The position numbers and the translations under genes are program-made. Shown here piece after piece: positions 52,552-62,333 of a stretch of 64,000 nucleotides of DNA. The notes under the pieces are model-generated. The model was not told the origin of the DNA and did not search any database. It was given only the letters and a program-made list of their open reading frames with translations. Where the stretch lies: NCBI RefSeq assembly GCF_001904725.1, contig NZ_MRCE01000037.1, positions 1-64,000 on the forward strand, given 5' to 3'. Source of the DNA: Phormidium ambiguum IAM M-71 (GTDB lineage: Bacteria; Cyanobacteriota; Cyanobacteriia; Cyanobacteriales; Aerosakkonemataceae). The first letter of the stretch is position 1. Each line of letters opens with the position of its first letter.

Positions 52552-53043
52552 ATGGGTAAATTTAAAGTGAAAGCAGGCTTGTTAGCTACTGTTGTTCTTC
52601 TTAATGTTAGTCTTGTACAACAAGCTCAAGCTTCTGTGTCACAAGAAGTAATTCAATTAGTAAATCAGGCAAGGTCTCAAGGGCGCTTATGTGGCAATCA
52701 GAGATTTGCTTCTACACAATCAGTGTCCATCAATGCTAGCCTAAATCGTGCTGCACAGGCACACAGTTCAGATATGGCTGCAAGGCAACAAATGAGTCAT
52801 ACAGGCTCTAATGGCAGTTCTGCTGGACAGCGTGCAAAGCAAGCGGGCTACGGTTCAACTTTTGTTGCCGAGAATGTTGGTTTGGGTTACACTTCTGCAA
52901 GTGCTGTCGTAAATGGGTGGTTGAAAAGTCCAGGTCATTGTAGGAATATCATGAACCCAGCTTATAACGAAGCTGGTGTGGGTGCTGTTCGAGGTCGTGA
53001 TGGTCGTCTCTACTGGACAATGAAATTAGGCAGAAATCGATAA
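52552..53043 (+). CDS. secreted CAP-domain (SCP/PR-1-like) protein
   Basis: 163 residues, with CGAGGC before the ATG. A clear signal peptide (KFKVKAGLLATVVLLNVSLV, cleavage after AQA) is followed by a single CAP domain: VIQLVNQARSQGRLCGNQ, LNRAAQAHSSDMAARQQMSH (CAP His), GYGSTFVAENVGLGYTSASA, VVNGWLKSPGHCRNIMNPAY (second His) and AGVGAVRGRDGRLYWTMKLG. Two cysteines may form a disulfide. Bacterial CAP proteins are extracellular with mostly unknown roles. Preceded by motif copy C. Confidence 0.9.
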   Translation: MGKFKVKAGLLATVVLLNVSLVQQAQASVSQEVIQLVNQARSQGRLCGNQRFASTQSVSINASLNRAAQAHSSDMAARQQMSHTGSNGSSAGQRAKQAGYGSTFVAENVGLGYTSASAVVNGWLKSPGHCRNIMNPAYNEAGVGAVRGRDGRLYWTMKLGRNR

Positions 53044-53155
53044 ATTCTAGAGAAAGTTGGGAAGAAGCAAAATAATTGATGCTTTTGAGCAATTGCGATC
53101 GCAACCTCATATTATGTACGGCTAATTAGCCATACTATCCTTAACCCAGAACCTT

Positions 53156-53183
53156 GTAGAGACGTTATATATAACGTCTCTAC
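53156..53183. repeat. 28-bp perfect palindrome (copy 1)
   Basis: GTAGAGACGTTATA and its exact reverse complement. A second copy differing only at the centre lies at 63289-63316. The two flank the export operon; this repeat type is common in cyanobacteria. Confidence 0.7.
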
Positions 53184-53286
53184 ATTCTTTCTTATTGATT
53201 CTTATAATTGGGCGATCCCTTGTTTGAATTGAAATCAGCAAATTTGCTTCTAGCTTAGATTACAAAGCCAACGTTTTATCATAATG

Positions 53287-56196
53287 CTATTCCAACTGTC
53301 GGGCAACCAATCGAGCAAATAAACTGTTTTGATTAACAAGTTTTTCAAAGGAACCAACTTCTACCAAACGACCTGCTTCAATAACATAAATTCTGTCAGC
53401 ATTACGAATTGTACTTAGTCGGTGAGCAATAACTATTCTAGTAGCTTTTAACTTATCTAAACTTTCAGATACGATCGCTTGTGTGCGATTATCTAAAGCA
53501 CTAGTTGCTTCATCCATTAACACGATTTTTGGTTTTAAAACCATTGCACGAGCAATTAATAAACGCTGTCTTTGTCCTCCCGAAAGATTTGTACCCCCCT
53601 CGCTAACAACCGTGTGCATTCCCATTGGCATTTGTTCAATATCAGCAGCTAAACCTGCCATTTGTGCGGCTTCCCAAGCTTCTTCTAATGTTACCAAAGC
53701 ACCGCAAGTAATGTTATCGAACATTGAACCAGAGTTAATTTTACCGTTTTGTAAAACTACTCCTAACTGCCGTCGTACAGCTTGAATATCTAGCCCTGCC
53801 AAATCTTGATCGTCGTAATAAATAGTGCCGCTTGCAGGTGTTTCAAAACCTAATAATAGGCGAAATACTGTTGATTTTCCGCTTCCCGATGGGCCGACAA
53901 TTGCAATAAATTCCCCTGGTTCTGCATGAATGCTAACATCATTAAGGATTAGAGAACCATCTTCTCGATAACGGAAAATTACGCGATCGATAATTATTTT
54001 ACCCGTTAGTCGACCCGGATCGGCTTTAGTTGAATCAGATTCAGGTGTACCTTGTACAATAGACTTAGCTCGCTCCCACAAAGGTACAATTCCTAATATA
54101 TCAGTCAGGGTATCACTTAAGTCAGTAACTCCAGAAATAAAAGTTCCAAATGCAGAATTAAATGCCAAAAATGTTCCCATATTAAGTCCAGTATTACCTG
54201 TGGCTTGACTCATTTGCATAGATAAAATTGCAAACCAAAATATGAGAACTGAACTTACTAAAGGTAAGGTTTCATTAAATACCGAAACGTCGTCATCAAT
54301 TCGTTGAATATCAGCCGTTAATTTAACAGACTGACTATACTTTTTTGCCCAAGCTGCAAATGCTCGTCCTTCTGCTGCGGATACTCGCAATTTTGATACT
54401 CCGTTAATCAGTTCTATTGTTAGTCCGTTAATATCTCCATCGGCTGTTTCTTGCTTTCTTTCTTTACGAACTAAACGCGTGCCTGATACCAAGGTAACAA
54501 TAGCTACTATTACAGTTAAACCTACTCCAATAAAGGCAAGTTGCCAACTGTAAAAAAACATTAATCCTAAATTCAATAAGGAAAACACAGCACTCAACAA
54601 TGTGCGTTGTGTTGCACCACTAAGTAGGCGGCGAATTTGGCTAACTGCCATTAAGCGAGTTAGTAAGTCACCTGATGAATAACTACGGAAAAATGCAGGT
54701 TTTAAATTAAGTAGTCGATCCCAAACCGCAGGTTGTAAGGCACTATCAGCAGCGTTTTCTACTCGTAAAGATAGAATTGCTTGAGCCATACCAAAGGCTG
54801 ATTTGCCAATAGCAGTAGCAATTAAAACTAAACCAATTTGCCATAATAAAAGGCGATTACTATCAGGAATTGCATCATTTACTAAAATAGCCGTTGCTTG
54901 GGGTGTCACCATCCCTAATAATGTTCCGATGATTCCTAATACTAGGATCGCAATAATATTTTTTTCGTAACCTTTTGTGCCAAATCGAAACAATTCAATA
55001 GCGTGCCGAACAAATGGCGGTAACGGTCGATAAAACATAAAACTCTCAGGTGAGAGTGTCTGCGCTACTGCTTTTGTTACTCGCGTTTTAGTTCGTTCAA
55101 CTGGATCAAATAAAACATAATAATTCCCTTTTTCAGGTAATAATGCAACTGGCTTTTTATCCAAGTTGGTATAAGCTAATAAAGGGCCATATTCATGCTT
55201 CCACCAATCTCCTACTAGTAAAACGCGACGAGTCCGAAATTGGGAAGCACGAGCGATCGCTTCCAACGGATCTTTTACTCGACTAAGATCTTCAGATTTC
55301 GCCGGAGGATTTATTGTAATTCCCATTGCTCGACCGATCGCACCAGATGCAATTAACAGAGGTGTTCCTTCTGGGAAAAGTTCGGTTTGGCGAGGATGCA
55401 AAACCTCCGTCAATTCTGCCAACGCTGTTTCCTTGACTTGAAGGTTAAGAACTTCCCGTTCTTGAAAGCGGCGAAATTGTTCTTCTTTTTTCTTAATTTC
55501 TAATAAATTTATATAATGTAATAAAAATTCTTGGAATTGACTTATTGTTGTTGGGAAAATCTCTGCAAAAATTTGAATTTGGCGATCAATTTCCAACTCC
55601 CTAATTCCCAATTGCAACTCAACTTCTTCTTCGGCTAAAATCCAAATTTTGGATAGGAGAGGAAATACTGGAGAGGTTGGATTTAACTTCAGTTCCTTAA
55701 TCCCCATCCAACAGGCTTCTCCTTGTTGTACTTTTACCCAGGCGATCGTTTCTGGAAGCGATCGCAACGCTTGACCTTTTTGCAAAGATAAATAGTAAGA
55801 AGAATTTACCTGCAAAGTATTATCTGGTGGCGTTAGTTTTTGTCCTATTAACCATTCTCCCCAATGATGTATCCAACTTGATAAAAGAGCTATATTAGAG
55901 CAATTACCCGCTCTAATATCTGCCATAAAATCATCAATATCTAAAGCGATTAATTCTGTTTCTTCCAGTGCTACTGCCAAAATACCTCGTTGCTGTTTCG
56001 GAGTGGCACTAAATAATGCTTCTCCGGCATTAACAGCAAACAAATATCGACGAATACCCTTTGGTTCGTTGCCTTCAAAAAGAGTTGTAAATAATGCGAA
56101 AGAGCCAGATTGAACTATCCAAATTGTTTGCGAATCGTTCAAAAGTAATAGTTCATTTCCTTTAATTCGATTAACTTTTTGAATTAAATTAACCAT
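53287..56196 (-). CDS. NHLM-type peptide-export ABC transporter (permease/ATPase)
   Basis: 969 residues, AAGGATAAA before the ATG. The N-terminal ~250 residues resemble a diverged cyclic-nucleotide-binding-like and helical region; the family is known for such an extension (NHLM/NHLP bacteriocin export ATPase). Then come six membrane helices (~425-700) and an ATPase with GPSGSGKST, VVLQNGKINSGS, the signature LSGGQRQR and Walker B IVLMDEATSALD, ending LSTIRNADRIYVIEAGRLVE. It lacks a peptidase domain, so it would work with the C39 exporter encoded 6 bp upstream. Last gene of the operon. Confidence 0.9.
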   Translation of the reverse strand: MVNLIQKVNRIKGNELLLLNDSQTIWIVQSGSFALFTTLFEGNEPKGIRRYLFAVNAGEALFSATPKQQRGILAVALEETELIALDIDDFMADIRAGNCSNIALLSSWIHHWGEWLIGQKLTPPDNTLQVNSSYYLSLQKGQALRSLPETIAWVKVQQGEACWMGIKELKLNPTSPVFPLLSKIWILAEEEVELQLGIRELEIDRQIQIFAEIFPTTISQFQEFLLHYINLLEIKKKEEQFRRFQEREVLNLQVKETALAELTEVLHPRQTELFPEGTPLLIASGAIGRAMGITINPPAKSEDLSRVKDPLEAIARASQFRTRRVLLVGDWWKHEYGPLLAYTNLDKKPVALLPEKGNYYVLFDPVERTKTRVTKAVAQTLSPESFMFYRPLPPFVRHAIELFRFGTKGYEKNIIAILVLGIIGTLLGMVTPQATAILVNDAIPDSNRLLLWQIGLVLIATAIGKSAFGMAQAILSLRVENAADSALQPAVWDRLLNLKPAFFRSYSSGDLLTRLMAVSQIRRLLSGATQRTLLSAVFSLLNLGLMFFYSWQLAFIGVGLTVIVAIVTLVSGTRLVRKERKQETADGDINGLTIELINGVSKLRVSAAEGRAFAAWAKKYSQSVKLTADIQRIDDDVSVFNETLPLVSSVLIFWFAILSMQMSQATGNTGLNMGTFLAFNSAFGTFISGVTDLSDTLTDILGIVPLWERAKSIVQGTPESDSTKADPGRLTGKIIIDRVIFRYREDGSLILNDVSIHAEPGEFIAIVGPSGSGKSTVFRLLLGFETPASGTIYYDDQDLAGLDIQAVRRQLGVVLQNGKINSGSMFDNITCGALVTLEEAWEAAQMAGLAADIEQMPMGMHTVVSEGGTNLSGGQRQRLLIARAMVLKPKIVLMDEATSALDNRTQAIVSESLDKLKATRIVIAHRLSTIRNADRIYVIEAGRLVEVGSFEKLVNQNSLFARLVARQLE

Positions 56197-56202
56197 AACT
56201 TT

Positions 56203-58422
56203 TTATCCTTCCATAGTGCCAATTAAATGAGCATAAGTTCCTTCTTGTTGGCGTAATTCTTCATGTGTTCCGCGTTGCACAACTTTGCCTCTTTCTAAAA
56301 CGATAATTTCATCACAATCACGAATTGTACTAAGTCGATGAGCGACTACAATACAGGAACAGCCACGTCGCCGTAAGTTGCGATCGATAATTAATTCTGT
56401 TTCCGCATCCAAGGCACTTGTTGCTTCATCTAATACCAAAACTGCTGGATTTCTGACTAAAGCTCTGGCTATTTCTAAACGTTGGCGTTGTCCTCCACTC
56501 ATGTTCATTCCGCCTTCATTCAAAACAGCATCATATCCACCTGGCATATTTAAAATTAGGTCGTGAATAGCGGCATCCATACAAGCTTCTACTAAGTCTG
56601 ATTCCGGTACAGTTGCATCCCAAAGTGTTAGATTTTCTCGCACTGTCCCAGCAAATAAAAAGATATCTTGTTCAACCATTGCTAATGAATTGGCAAGAAC
56701 AGAACGGGGATAATGCGATCGCAAAACACCATCAAACAAAATTTGTCCAGACCAAGGTACATAAAGTCCTGTCACTAACTTTGCAATTGTAGATTTTCCC
56801 GAACCACTACCACCTACCAACGCTACCCTTTGACCTGGTTTTAAACTTAAATTCAAATTTTCAATTAACGGTGAATCTAAACGATTATAGCCAAAAATAA
56901 CATTGCGTAATTCAATATAACCTTCTAGTTGGAATGAATTTTGACTAATAGAAAACGAATGGCGAGCGGGAATTTCTTCCTCTTTACTTATGCGGTCTAC
57001 TTCCGAGTCAACAGGGTTTTGTAAGACATCATCGAGTCTGTTTAAATCTGCCTCTAATTCTTGTAATGTACTGCCAAAATTAAGGAGATTGTTAACTGGA
57101 CTTAAAAATTGATGAGTTAGACTTTGATAGGCAATCAACATCCCAATACTTAAGCTACCATTCATTACTCGTAAACCACCAATAATTAAGATAGAAGTAG
57201 TAGCCAAAGCGGTTAAAAAAGTAGGTAATATTGATAGCATTTGAGTTGGTAATGCTAACTCTTGTTGAGCATTGAGTAGCTTTGCATAGTACCCAGCAAA
57301 CTTGGAAAATAAATCAAATTCTAAGCCACTAGCTTTGATAGTTTCAATTGATTGAATGCCACCTACTGCTACGCCACCAACTTTTCCGCTTTCTTGTGCA
57401 AGTCTCGTGTTTGTATCGATGCGATTGCGGGATAAAGATTGCAAAGCGAAGAAGTTTAGAACGGCAAAAAGAATCGCTATGCACGTTAATACCCAGTCAT
57501 AGAGGAGCATAATAGCAGCAAAAAAAATTATCATTACAGAATCGATTACTGTAGTTGCTAGTCTCCCCGATAAAATATCTGCAACTTTATCATTTAATTG
57601 AGTACGACTGCTAATTTCTCCGGCAAAACGTTGAGCATAGAACCCTACTGGTAAGCGTAAAGTATGCCAAACAAATTGCCCTGACATGGAAACAGAAAGT
57701 TTGAGTAAAAGTCGTCGTAAATAAAAAAGTCGTAACCGTGCAAGTAACCCTTGGGCAATGGCAGTAAATAACATTCCTATTAGCAGCGGACGCAAACAAT
57801 CAAGTCGATTTTCTACCAGAATTTCATCAACGAAAACTTGGCTAAAAGCCGGAACTGCTAAACGGGGAATTGTGAGTAGTAATCCTGCTGTTAAACAATA
57901 TGCGATCGCCCAACCAGAACTTTTTAACCGCGAACTTAAAGTCCGAACAATACTTGGTTTTTTACCAATCTTTTGAAACTGCGAACCAGGCTCAAAAATT
58001 AGTACAACTCCCGTGTAAGCTTGTCTAAATTCTTCCAAAGAAACCGTTCTTCTGCCTGAAGCCGGATCGTTTAGATAAACGCGATTTTTACCAAATCCTT
58101 CTACTACTAAAAAGTGGTTAAAATTCCAAAATACGATATAGGGAGGATCAACAGTTTTCAGTTCTTCAAAAGGTTTTTTAAATCCTTTAGCTTCCAAGCC
58201 ATAAAGTCGGGCAGCTTTGAGAACATTAGAAGCTTTGCTACCATCTCTTGAAACTCCGCACTCTCTTCGTAGTTCGGCTAAAGGTACAATTCGACCGTAA
58301 TAACTGAGGATAATTCCTAATGACGCAGCACCGCATTCTACCGCTTCCATTTGTAATACTATGGGAGTACGAACACGGCGAATTTGGCGTTTTGGTGGTA
58401 ATTTAATGAAGACTAAAGTCAT
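56203..58422 (-). CDS. C39-peptidase ABC exporter (NHLM-type)
   Basis: 739 residues, AGGAGG before the ATG. The N-terminal C39 peptidase is complete: Cys30 in QMEAVECGAASLG, His103 in FWNFNHFLVV, Asp119 in VYLNDPASG. It should cut double-glycine leaders. Six membrane helices (~170-430) precede an ATPase with GGSGSGKST, MVEQDIFLFAGTVREN, MSGGQRQR and VLVLDEATSALD. The obvious substrates are the two precursors with LEAxAGG leaders at 50.3 and 52.1 kb. Confidence 0.92.
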   Translation of the reverse strand: MTLVFIKLPPKRQIRRVRTPIVLQMEAVECGAASLGIILSYYGRIVPLAELRRECGVSRDGSKASNVLKAARLYGLEAKGFKKPFEELKTVDPPYIVFWNFNHFLVVEGFGKNRVYLNDPASGRRTVSLEEFRQAYTGVVLIFEPGSQFQKIGKKPSIVRTLSSRLKSSGWAIAYCLTAGLLLTIPRLAVPAFSQVFVDEILVENRLDCLRPLLIGMLFTAIAQGLLARLRLFYLRRLLLKLSVSMSGQFVWHTLRLPVGFYAQRFAGEISSRTQLNDKVADILSGRLATTVIDSVMIIFFAAIMLLYDWVLTCIAILFAVLNFFALQSLSRNRIDTNTRLAQESGKVGGVAVGGIQSIETIKASGLEFDLFSKFAGYYAKLLNAQQELALPTQMLSILPTFLTALATTSILIIGGLRVMNGSLSIGMLIAYQSLTHQFLSPVNNLLNFGSTLQELEADLNRLDDVLQNPVDSEVDRISKEEEIPARHSFSISQNSFQLEGYIELRNVIFGYNRLDSPLIENLNLSLKPGQRVALVGGSGSGKSTIAKLVTGLYVPWSGQILFDGVLRSHYPRSVLANSLAMVEQDIFLFAGTVRENLTLWDATVPESDLVEACMDAAIHDLILNMPGGYDAVLNEGGMNMSGGQRQRLEIARALVRNPAVLVLDEATSALDAETELIIDRNLRRRGCSCIVVAHRLSTIRDCDEIIVLERGKVVQRGTHEELRQQEGTYAHLIGTMEG

Positions 58423-58461
58423 ATAGCCCTCCTAATGGATTTACAAAAGAGGTTTTTTTTG

Positions 58462-58485
58462 AGGCGCAGAGGACGCAGAGAGAAG
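58462..58485. repeat. short intergenic repeat in the HlyD-ABC gap
   Basis: GAGGCGCAGAGGACGCAGAG followed by AGA, a tandem GCAGAG repeat of a type common between cyanobacterial genes; it explains the unusually large 106-bp gap in this operon. Confidence 0.5.
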
Positions 58486-58528
58486 AAGGAGTTCATAAGT
58501 TAAATAAGATTGCTATTGTTATGGACGA

Positions 58529-60148
58529 TTAATAAACGCCTGTTAGAGATCTAAAAATAGGAATGACGTAAGAAATAGGCGCTAATTCTCCAGTTTGTAT
58601 TCGTACTTGTGTGGTAGTACCAGAGGAAATTTTCAATGGAAGGCCGTTGGAAGAAGACCATTTGTAGCCGCTAATAGTGTTTGAATCTTTTTCTAATTCA
58701 ACAAAAACTTGCACTAAAGCACTATTTTTAGAAACCGCTTCAGCTAGGGTATTTGCTAACTGTTCGTTGCCAACAATTACTGCTATATCTTGACTTGTTA
58801 CAGGGAAAGGAGAAACTTGGGTTACTTTGCCAACAATGCCACCATAGCGTTCGCGTTTCACGATGCTGGGAGTAACTTGTACAGTCATTCCTGGTTTAAT
58901 TTGTTTGCCATCTTTGTCTGCTAAATAAACTACGCCGATCATTTTGGCATTTGGATCTTCTGCTTCTAAAGACCCCAAACGAACTCCCGGATTAAGAACT
59001 TGACCGGGAACTGCGCTAACTTCTAAAATCCGACCATCATATTGGCTAATAATTCTGCTTTCGCCTGACAACTGTAATTCTAGCTGGGTAATTTTGCGTT
59101 TTACTTCTTGAATTTGATTAGTTTGATTAATCGATTTTTCTAAATCCTGTTGATTTAGTTTTACTACTTGAATTTCTAAATCTTTGATTTTGGTTTTGAC
59201 TTCATCAATTTTATTAAGATTTTGTAAGTAATCTCTCTCAGTATTAGTCTTTTGGACTTCTATTTCTTGAATACTATTTTTCATCTCGTTAATTCTATTG
59301 AGATTTTGGAGAAATTCACGTTCAGTATTAGTTTTTTGTACGTCTAGTTCTTTTAATTGACTTGTGATATCTGATACTTGCATTTGTGCGTCTAATACTT
59401 CCCGTCGTGCTTCCAATAGTACATCCTGACTAATTGCTTTTTCTTGTTCAAAAAGACGATTACGGGTATCAAAACGCTGTTGTAACGTCAGCAATAAATT
59501 TTTAATTTGTTGTTGACGTTGGATCAGACTTTGGCGTTTTTCTGCGATCGCAGCTAACGTTTGTTGACGTAGTATAGGTGTTATTTCTTCTCGCTGCAAA
59601 CTTTCGGCAAAACTTTGGCTTTTTTGTTCCAGTGCTGCTATGATTTTTTGGTGCAATATCGGTGTTAATGATTCTCGACGCAAAGTTTCTTCTAAGTCTT
59701 TTTGCTGCTGTCTCAATGTTTGTAACTCTAGTGTTATTTGCTGCTTTTGAAGTTTATTAGTATCTTGATTTTGGGTTTGTAGTTGGGCTAATTTTGCCTT
59801 TTCTAACTCTAGTTCTTTTTTAATTTCATATTTATCAATTACGCCTATTTCTTGACCTTTTTTAATTACGTCTCCGGGATTAACATTCAACTTCATTAAT
59901 TGACCATTACTGCGTGCTTGAAATTGCACTACACGACGAGGCTGAATTAATACACCTTGACCGTTTACACTAATAGGAATTCGCCCCACTACACTCCAAG
60001 TTCCTGCTACAGCAACTAAAAGACCAATTGTAGTTAACGGCAACCAAGCTCTAGGATTAACCACTTGCATCATTTGGTCAAGCCTTTCGGGAGAAGATAG
60101 GCGTTCTAAGGCTTCTTGACTAAAAATTTGGTTGTTTTTTGTTTGCAT
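58529..60148 (-). CDS. HlyD-family membrane fusion protein (NHLM-type)
   Basis: 539 residues, GGAGGG before the start. One N-terminal membrane helix (WLPLTTIGLLVAVAGTWSVV, ~35-54), a lipoyl-type segment (GVLIQPRRVVQFQARSNGQL, GDVIKKGQEIGVID), a long coiled coil (~105-360) with repeated EIEVQKTNTERDYLQNLNKI-like heptads, a second lipoyl half and a beta-barrel domain (MIGVVYLADKDGKQIKPGMT). It couples the inner-membrane ABC exporters to the periplasm or outer membrane. No TolC-like gene is in the window. Confidence 0.9.
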   Translation of the reverse strand: MQTKNNQIFSQEALERLSSPERLDQMMQVVNPRAWLPLTTIGLLVAVAGTWSVVGRIPISVNGQGVLIQPRRVVQFQARSNGQLMKLNVNPGDVIKKGQEIGVIDKYEIKKELELEKAKLAQLQTQNQDTNKLQKQQITLELQTLRQQQKDLEETLRRESLTPILHQKIIAALEQKSQSFAESLQREEITPILRQQTLAAIAEKRQSLIQRQQQIKNLLLTLQQRFDTRNRLFEQEKAISQDVLLEARREVLDAQMQVSDITSQLKELDVQKTNTEREFLQNLNRINEMKNSIQEIEVQKTNTERDYLQNLNKIDEVKTKIKDLEIQVVKLNQQDLEKSINQTNQIQEVKRKITQLELQLSGESRIISQYDGRILEVSAVPGQVLNPGVRLGSLEAEDPNAKMIGVVYLADKDGKQIKPGMTVQVTPSIVKRERYGGIVGKVTQVSPFPVTSQDIAVIVGNEQLANTLAEAVSKNSALVQVFVELEKDSNTISGYKWSSSNGLPLKISSGTTTQVRIQTGELAPISYVIPIFRSLTGVY

Positions 60149-60202
60149 ATACTAACCCTCCTTTAAAATGGCAAAAGGTTTTTTGTAGTCTAGTTGTAAA
60201 TA

Positions 60203-61312
60203 TTAAAACAGCACTTTTAAGCGTCTCAACATCCAATTAAATCTAGCACCGCCTATTGTTAAATTATCGATCGCATTCAAATCAATCTCATCCGCATAAG
60301 AAACTTTTTCCGATAACTTTTGCCCTACTTGATATGAACTTCTGCCGTAACCTAATCTGCTAATTAATCCTTGAAGCCTTGCTGAAAACAACATCGCAAT
60401 CACTCGATAAAACCGGGAAGCCATAGCAGGGTTTTGCTGAAGTTTGACTAATAAATGCTGTTTTTTTATTGCTAAAAGTTGTAAATTTTCCAAAGCTTTA
60501 TAACTATAATTTGACAAACTAGCTTTAATTAAAGCTGTGTCGCCCAAAATCTCTCCTTTACTAATTTGGCTTATTTCGTATCCAGGTGAAGGATTTATAT
60601 TATCTTCGCTTTCTAAAATTGAAAAAAGTCGGTTAATTGAACTAGTGTTATCCTCAGTAAAAGAAACTGATACTGTTCCCCGTAATAATATATAAATTTT
60701 TTCTACTGATTGACCTCCTTGAATTAAAATTCTACCTGTAGCACATTCTTCTATTTGACTGTTTTGAATTATCCAGTCAATATCGCTATCGTTTAATTCA
60801 CCAAATAGTAAAGGAACATCTTGCAAAGGTGGAATTTTTAAATTACGTTTTAGAGTAAATTTTCTCACTAGGCGTTCAAAGCGGTTCAACAGTAAAATTG
60901 CGATCGCCTGATAAAAGCGAGAGGCAAATTCTGAATCTTGCTGTAATCTCGCTAGAAGCTTTTGATACGGGAAAGCTAGAACAACTGAATTTTCTATAGC
61001 TTTAACGGTAATTGCTGATGGAATAACCTTAAAAAAAGACATTTCACCTAAGACTTCGCCACTAGAAAATTGAGCAATTTCCTCTTCTAAACTAGCGGAA
61101 TTTTCTAAAGCAGCAAAGGCGCTAGCTAAAGCACTTCCTTGGTTAGCTTTAATCGTTACGCTGAGAGTACCTTCAAGAACTATATAAAAAGTTTCAATGG
61201 TTCTTTGTTGTCGAATTAATACAGTACCAGAAGCAACTTTTTGACGATCGCCATTAGCGATCATCCAGCTAATATCACTTTTGCTCAATTGTTCGATCAA
61301 AACTTTTGTCAT
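60203..61312 (-). CDS. protein with two cyclic-nucleotide-binding-like domains
   Basis: About 369 residues from the ATG at 61312 (the frame opens at a TTG at 61357; family-like text begins at TKVLIEQLSKSDISWMI). Two CNB-fold units of ~145 residues each: GTVLIRQQRTIETFYIVLEG, FSSGEVLGEMSFFK; and GRILIQGGQSVEKIYILLRG, ISKGEILGDTALIK. The phosphate-binding cassette is only partly kept (GEVLGEMS and GEILGDTA, without the usual RxA), so real cAMP binding is uncertain. No HTH, so not a CRP-type regulator. Between sensor and HlyD genes, it may regulate or scaffold the exporter. Confidence 0.8.
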   Translation of the reverse strand: MTKVLIEQLSKSDISWMIANGDRQKVASGTVLIRQQRTIETFYIVLEGTLSVTIKANQGSALASAFAALENSASLEEEIAQFSSGEVLGEMSFFKVIPSAITVKAIENSVVLAFPYQKLLARLQQDSEFASRFYQAIAILLLNRFERLVRKFTLKRNLKIPPLQDVPLLFGELNDSDIDWIIQNSQIEECATGRILIQGGQSVEKIYILLRGTVSVSFTEDNTSSINRLFSILESEDNINPSPGYEISQISKGEILGDTALIKASLSNYSYKALENLQLLAIKKQHLLVKLQQNPAMASRFYRVIAMLFSARLQGLISRLGYGRSSYQVGQKLSEKVSYADEIDLNAIDNLTIGGARFNWMLRRLKVLF

Positions 61313-61364
61313 AACCTTAAAATTTGGGTAGTAATTTTTGATGAATACTAACAACAAACAGTTT

Positions 61365-62276
61365 TTACTCTCGTAGGCGTGGTGTAATATTTTCAGGTTC
61401 TATTTTTCTGGAATTTCCAGTATTACGGCTTTTAATACGATACTGTTCAAACTTTTCGATTGCCATTGCTAAACTCATTTTTATGCGTGTAAATGCTTCT
61501 ACTAAACTCCCGATTTCATCATCAGATACTTTCTCAAATTCGGCATTCATATCGCCAGTACTCACTGCTTCTGCAACTTGAGTAATTTTTCTTATTGATT
61601 TAATAATATGTCGTCTAAGCCAAAAATTTATCATCAGTATAGCTATCAGCAAAATTATAGCCATAACTCCCCAAGCTCTAGCAAATAATATCCCAAAGTT
61701 TTGTACTGTTTTAATAATTGGGACAAAGACAATTTGAGTACCAACTATCTCAATATGATCGTTGGCTGATTTTGCTATGATTAACGGACGGGCAACATAA
61801 AAAAAATAATCATTATTAATATAACGAAACCCTTCTAATTGCTTAACTGTTCTAGTTTGACGAAATTGTTCTATAATATTTCTTTCAAATTCATCAGCTT
61901 TATCCTGAATCTTATTGGTATTAAGCATTGCATATTTGTAAGAAAAGCTATTATATGATTCGTCAGATTGACGTAAATTCTCAAACACTTTGTTTGCTGC
62001 ATAACTAGGGACAATCTGTGGCAAAACTCCTTTATTTTTTAAGTGTTGCTGAACCTGTGGTCTTAGTTCTTTAGCCGTATAAGATTGGACAGCATTCAAA
62101 GAATGGAGCAGTAACAAAGATTTTGAAAGCGTTTGTTTATAAGCTTCATAACTTATAAGGGTAGCGAAAGTTATTCCGCTTAAAGTCATGCCTAAACAAA
62201 ATATAAAAAATAAGGTAATGTTCAGCTTTTTACCTAAAGTCGATTTTTGGGAGTGTGATGATTTGTTTGCTGGCAT
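61365..62276 (-). CDS. DUF3365/HAMP protein lacking the haem-binding motif
   Basis: About 303 residues from the ATG at 62276 (a TTG at 62285 is less likely). Clearly paralogous to the 50.7-51.7 kb gene: SYAANKVFENLRQSDESYNS, YAMLNTNKIQDKADEFERNI, RYINNDYFFYVARPL, and HAMP with ITQVAEAVSTGDMNAEFEKV, VEAFTRIKMSLAMAI. Between YVARPL and GTQIV it is about 24 residues shorter than the paralogue, and the deleted part contains CLKCH. It therefore cannot bind haem covalently in the same way, and may be a partner or decoy of the haem-bearing form. Confidence 0.82.
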   Translation of the reverse strand: MPANKSSHSQKSTLGKKLNITLFFIFCLGMTLSGITFATLISYEAYKQTLSKSLLLLHSLNAVQSYTAKELRPQVQQHLKNKGVLPQIVPSYAANKVFENLRQSDESYNSFSYKYAMLNTNKIQDKADEFERNIIEQFRQTRTVKQLEGFRYINNDYFFYVARPLIIAKSANDHIEIVGTQIVFVPIIKTVQNFGILFARAWGVMAIILLIAILMINFWLRRHIIKSIRKITQVAEAVSTGDMNAEFEKVSDDEIGSLVEAFTRIKMSLAMAIEKFEQYRIKSRNTGNSRKIEPENITPRLRE

Positions 62277-62333
62277 AAAGATCAATTTTCGGAGTATAGA
62301 AAAAGTTTTCAGGCGATCGCTAAAATGTCCCTC

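Noticed and set aside
53287-58422. Idea that the two ABC genes are HetC-like heterocyst exporters
   Set aside because: The pairing of a C39 exporter with a second ABC gene having an N-terminal extension, plus HlyD and nearby double-glycine precursors, fits NHLM-type peptide export better.
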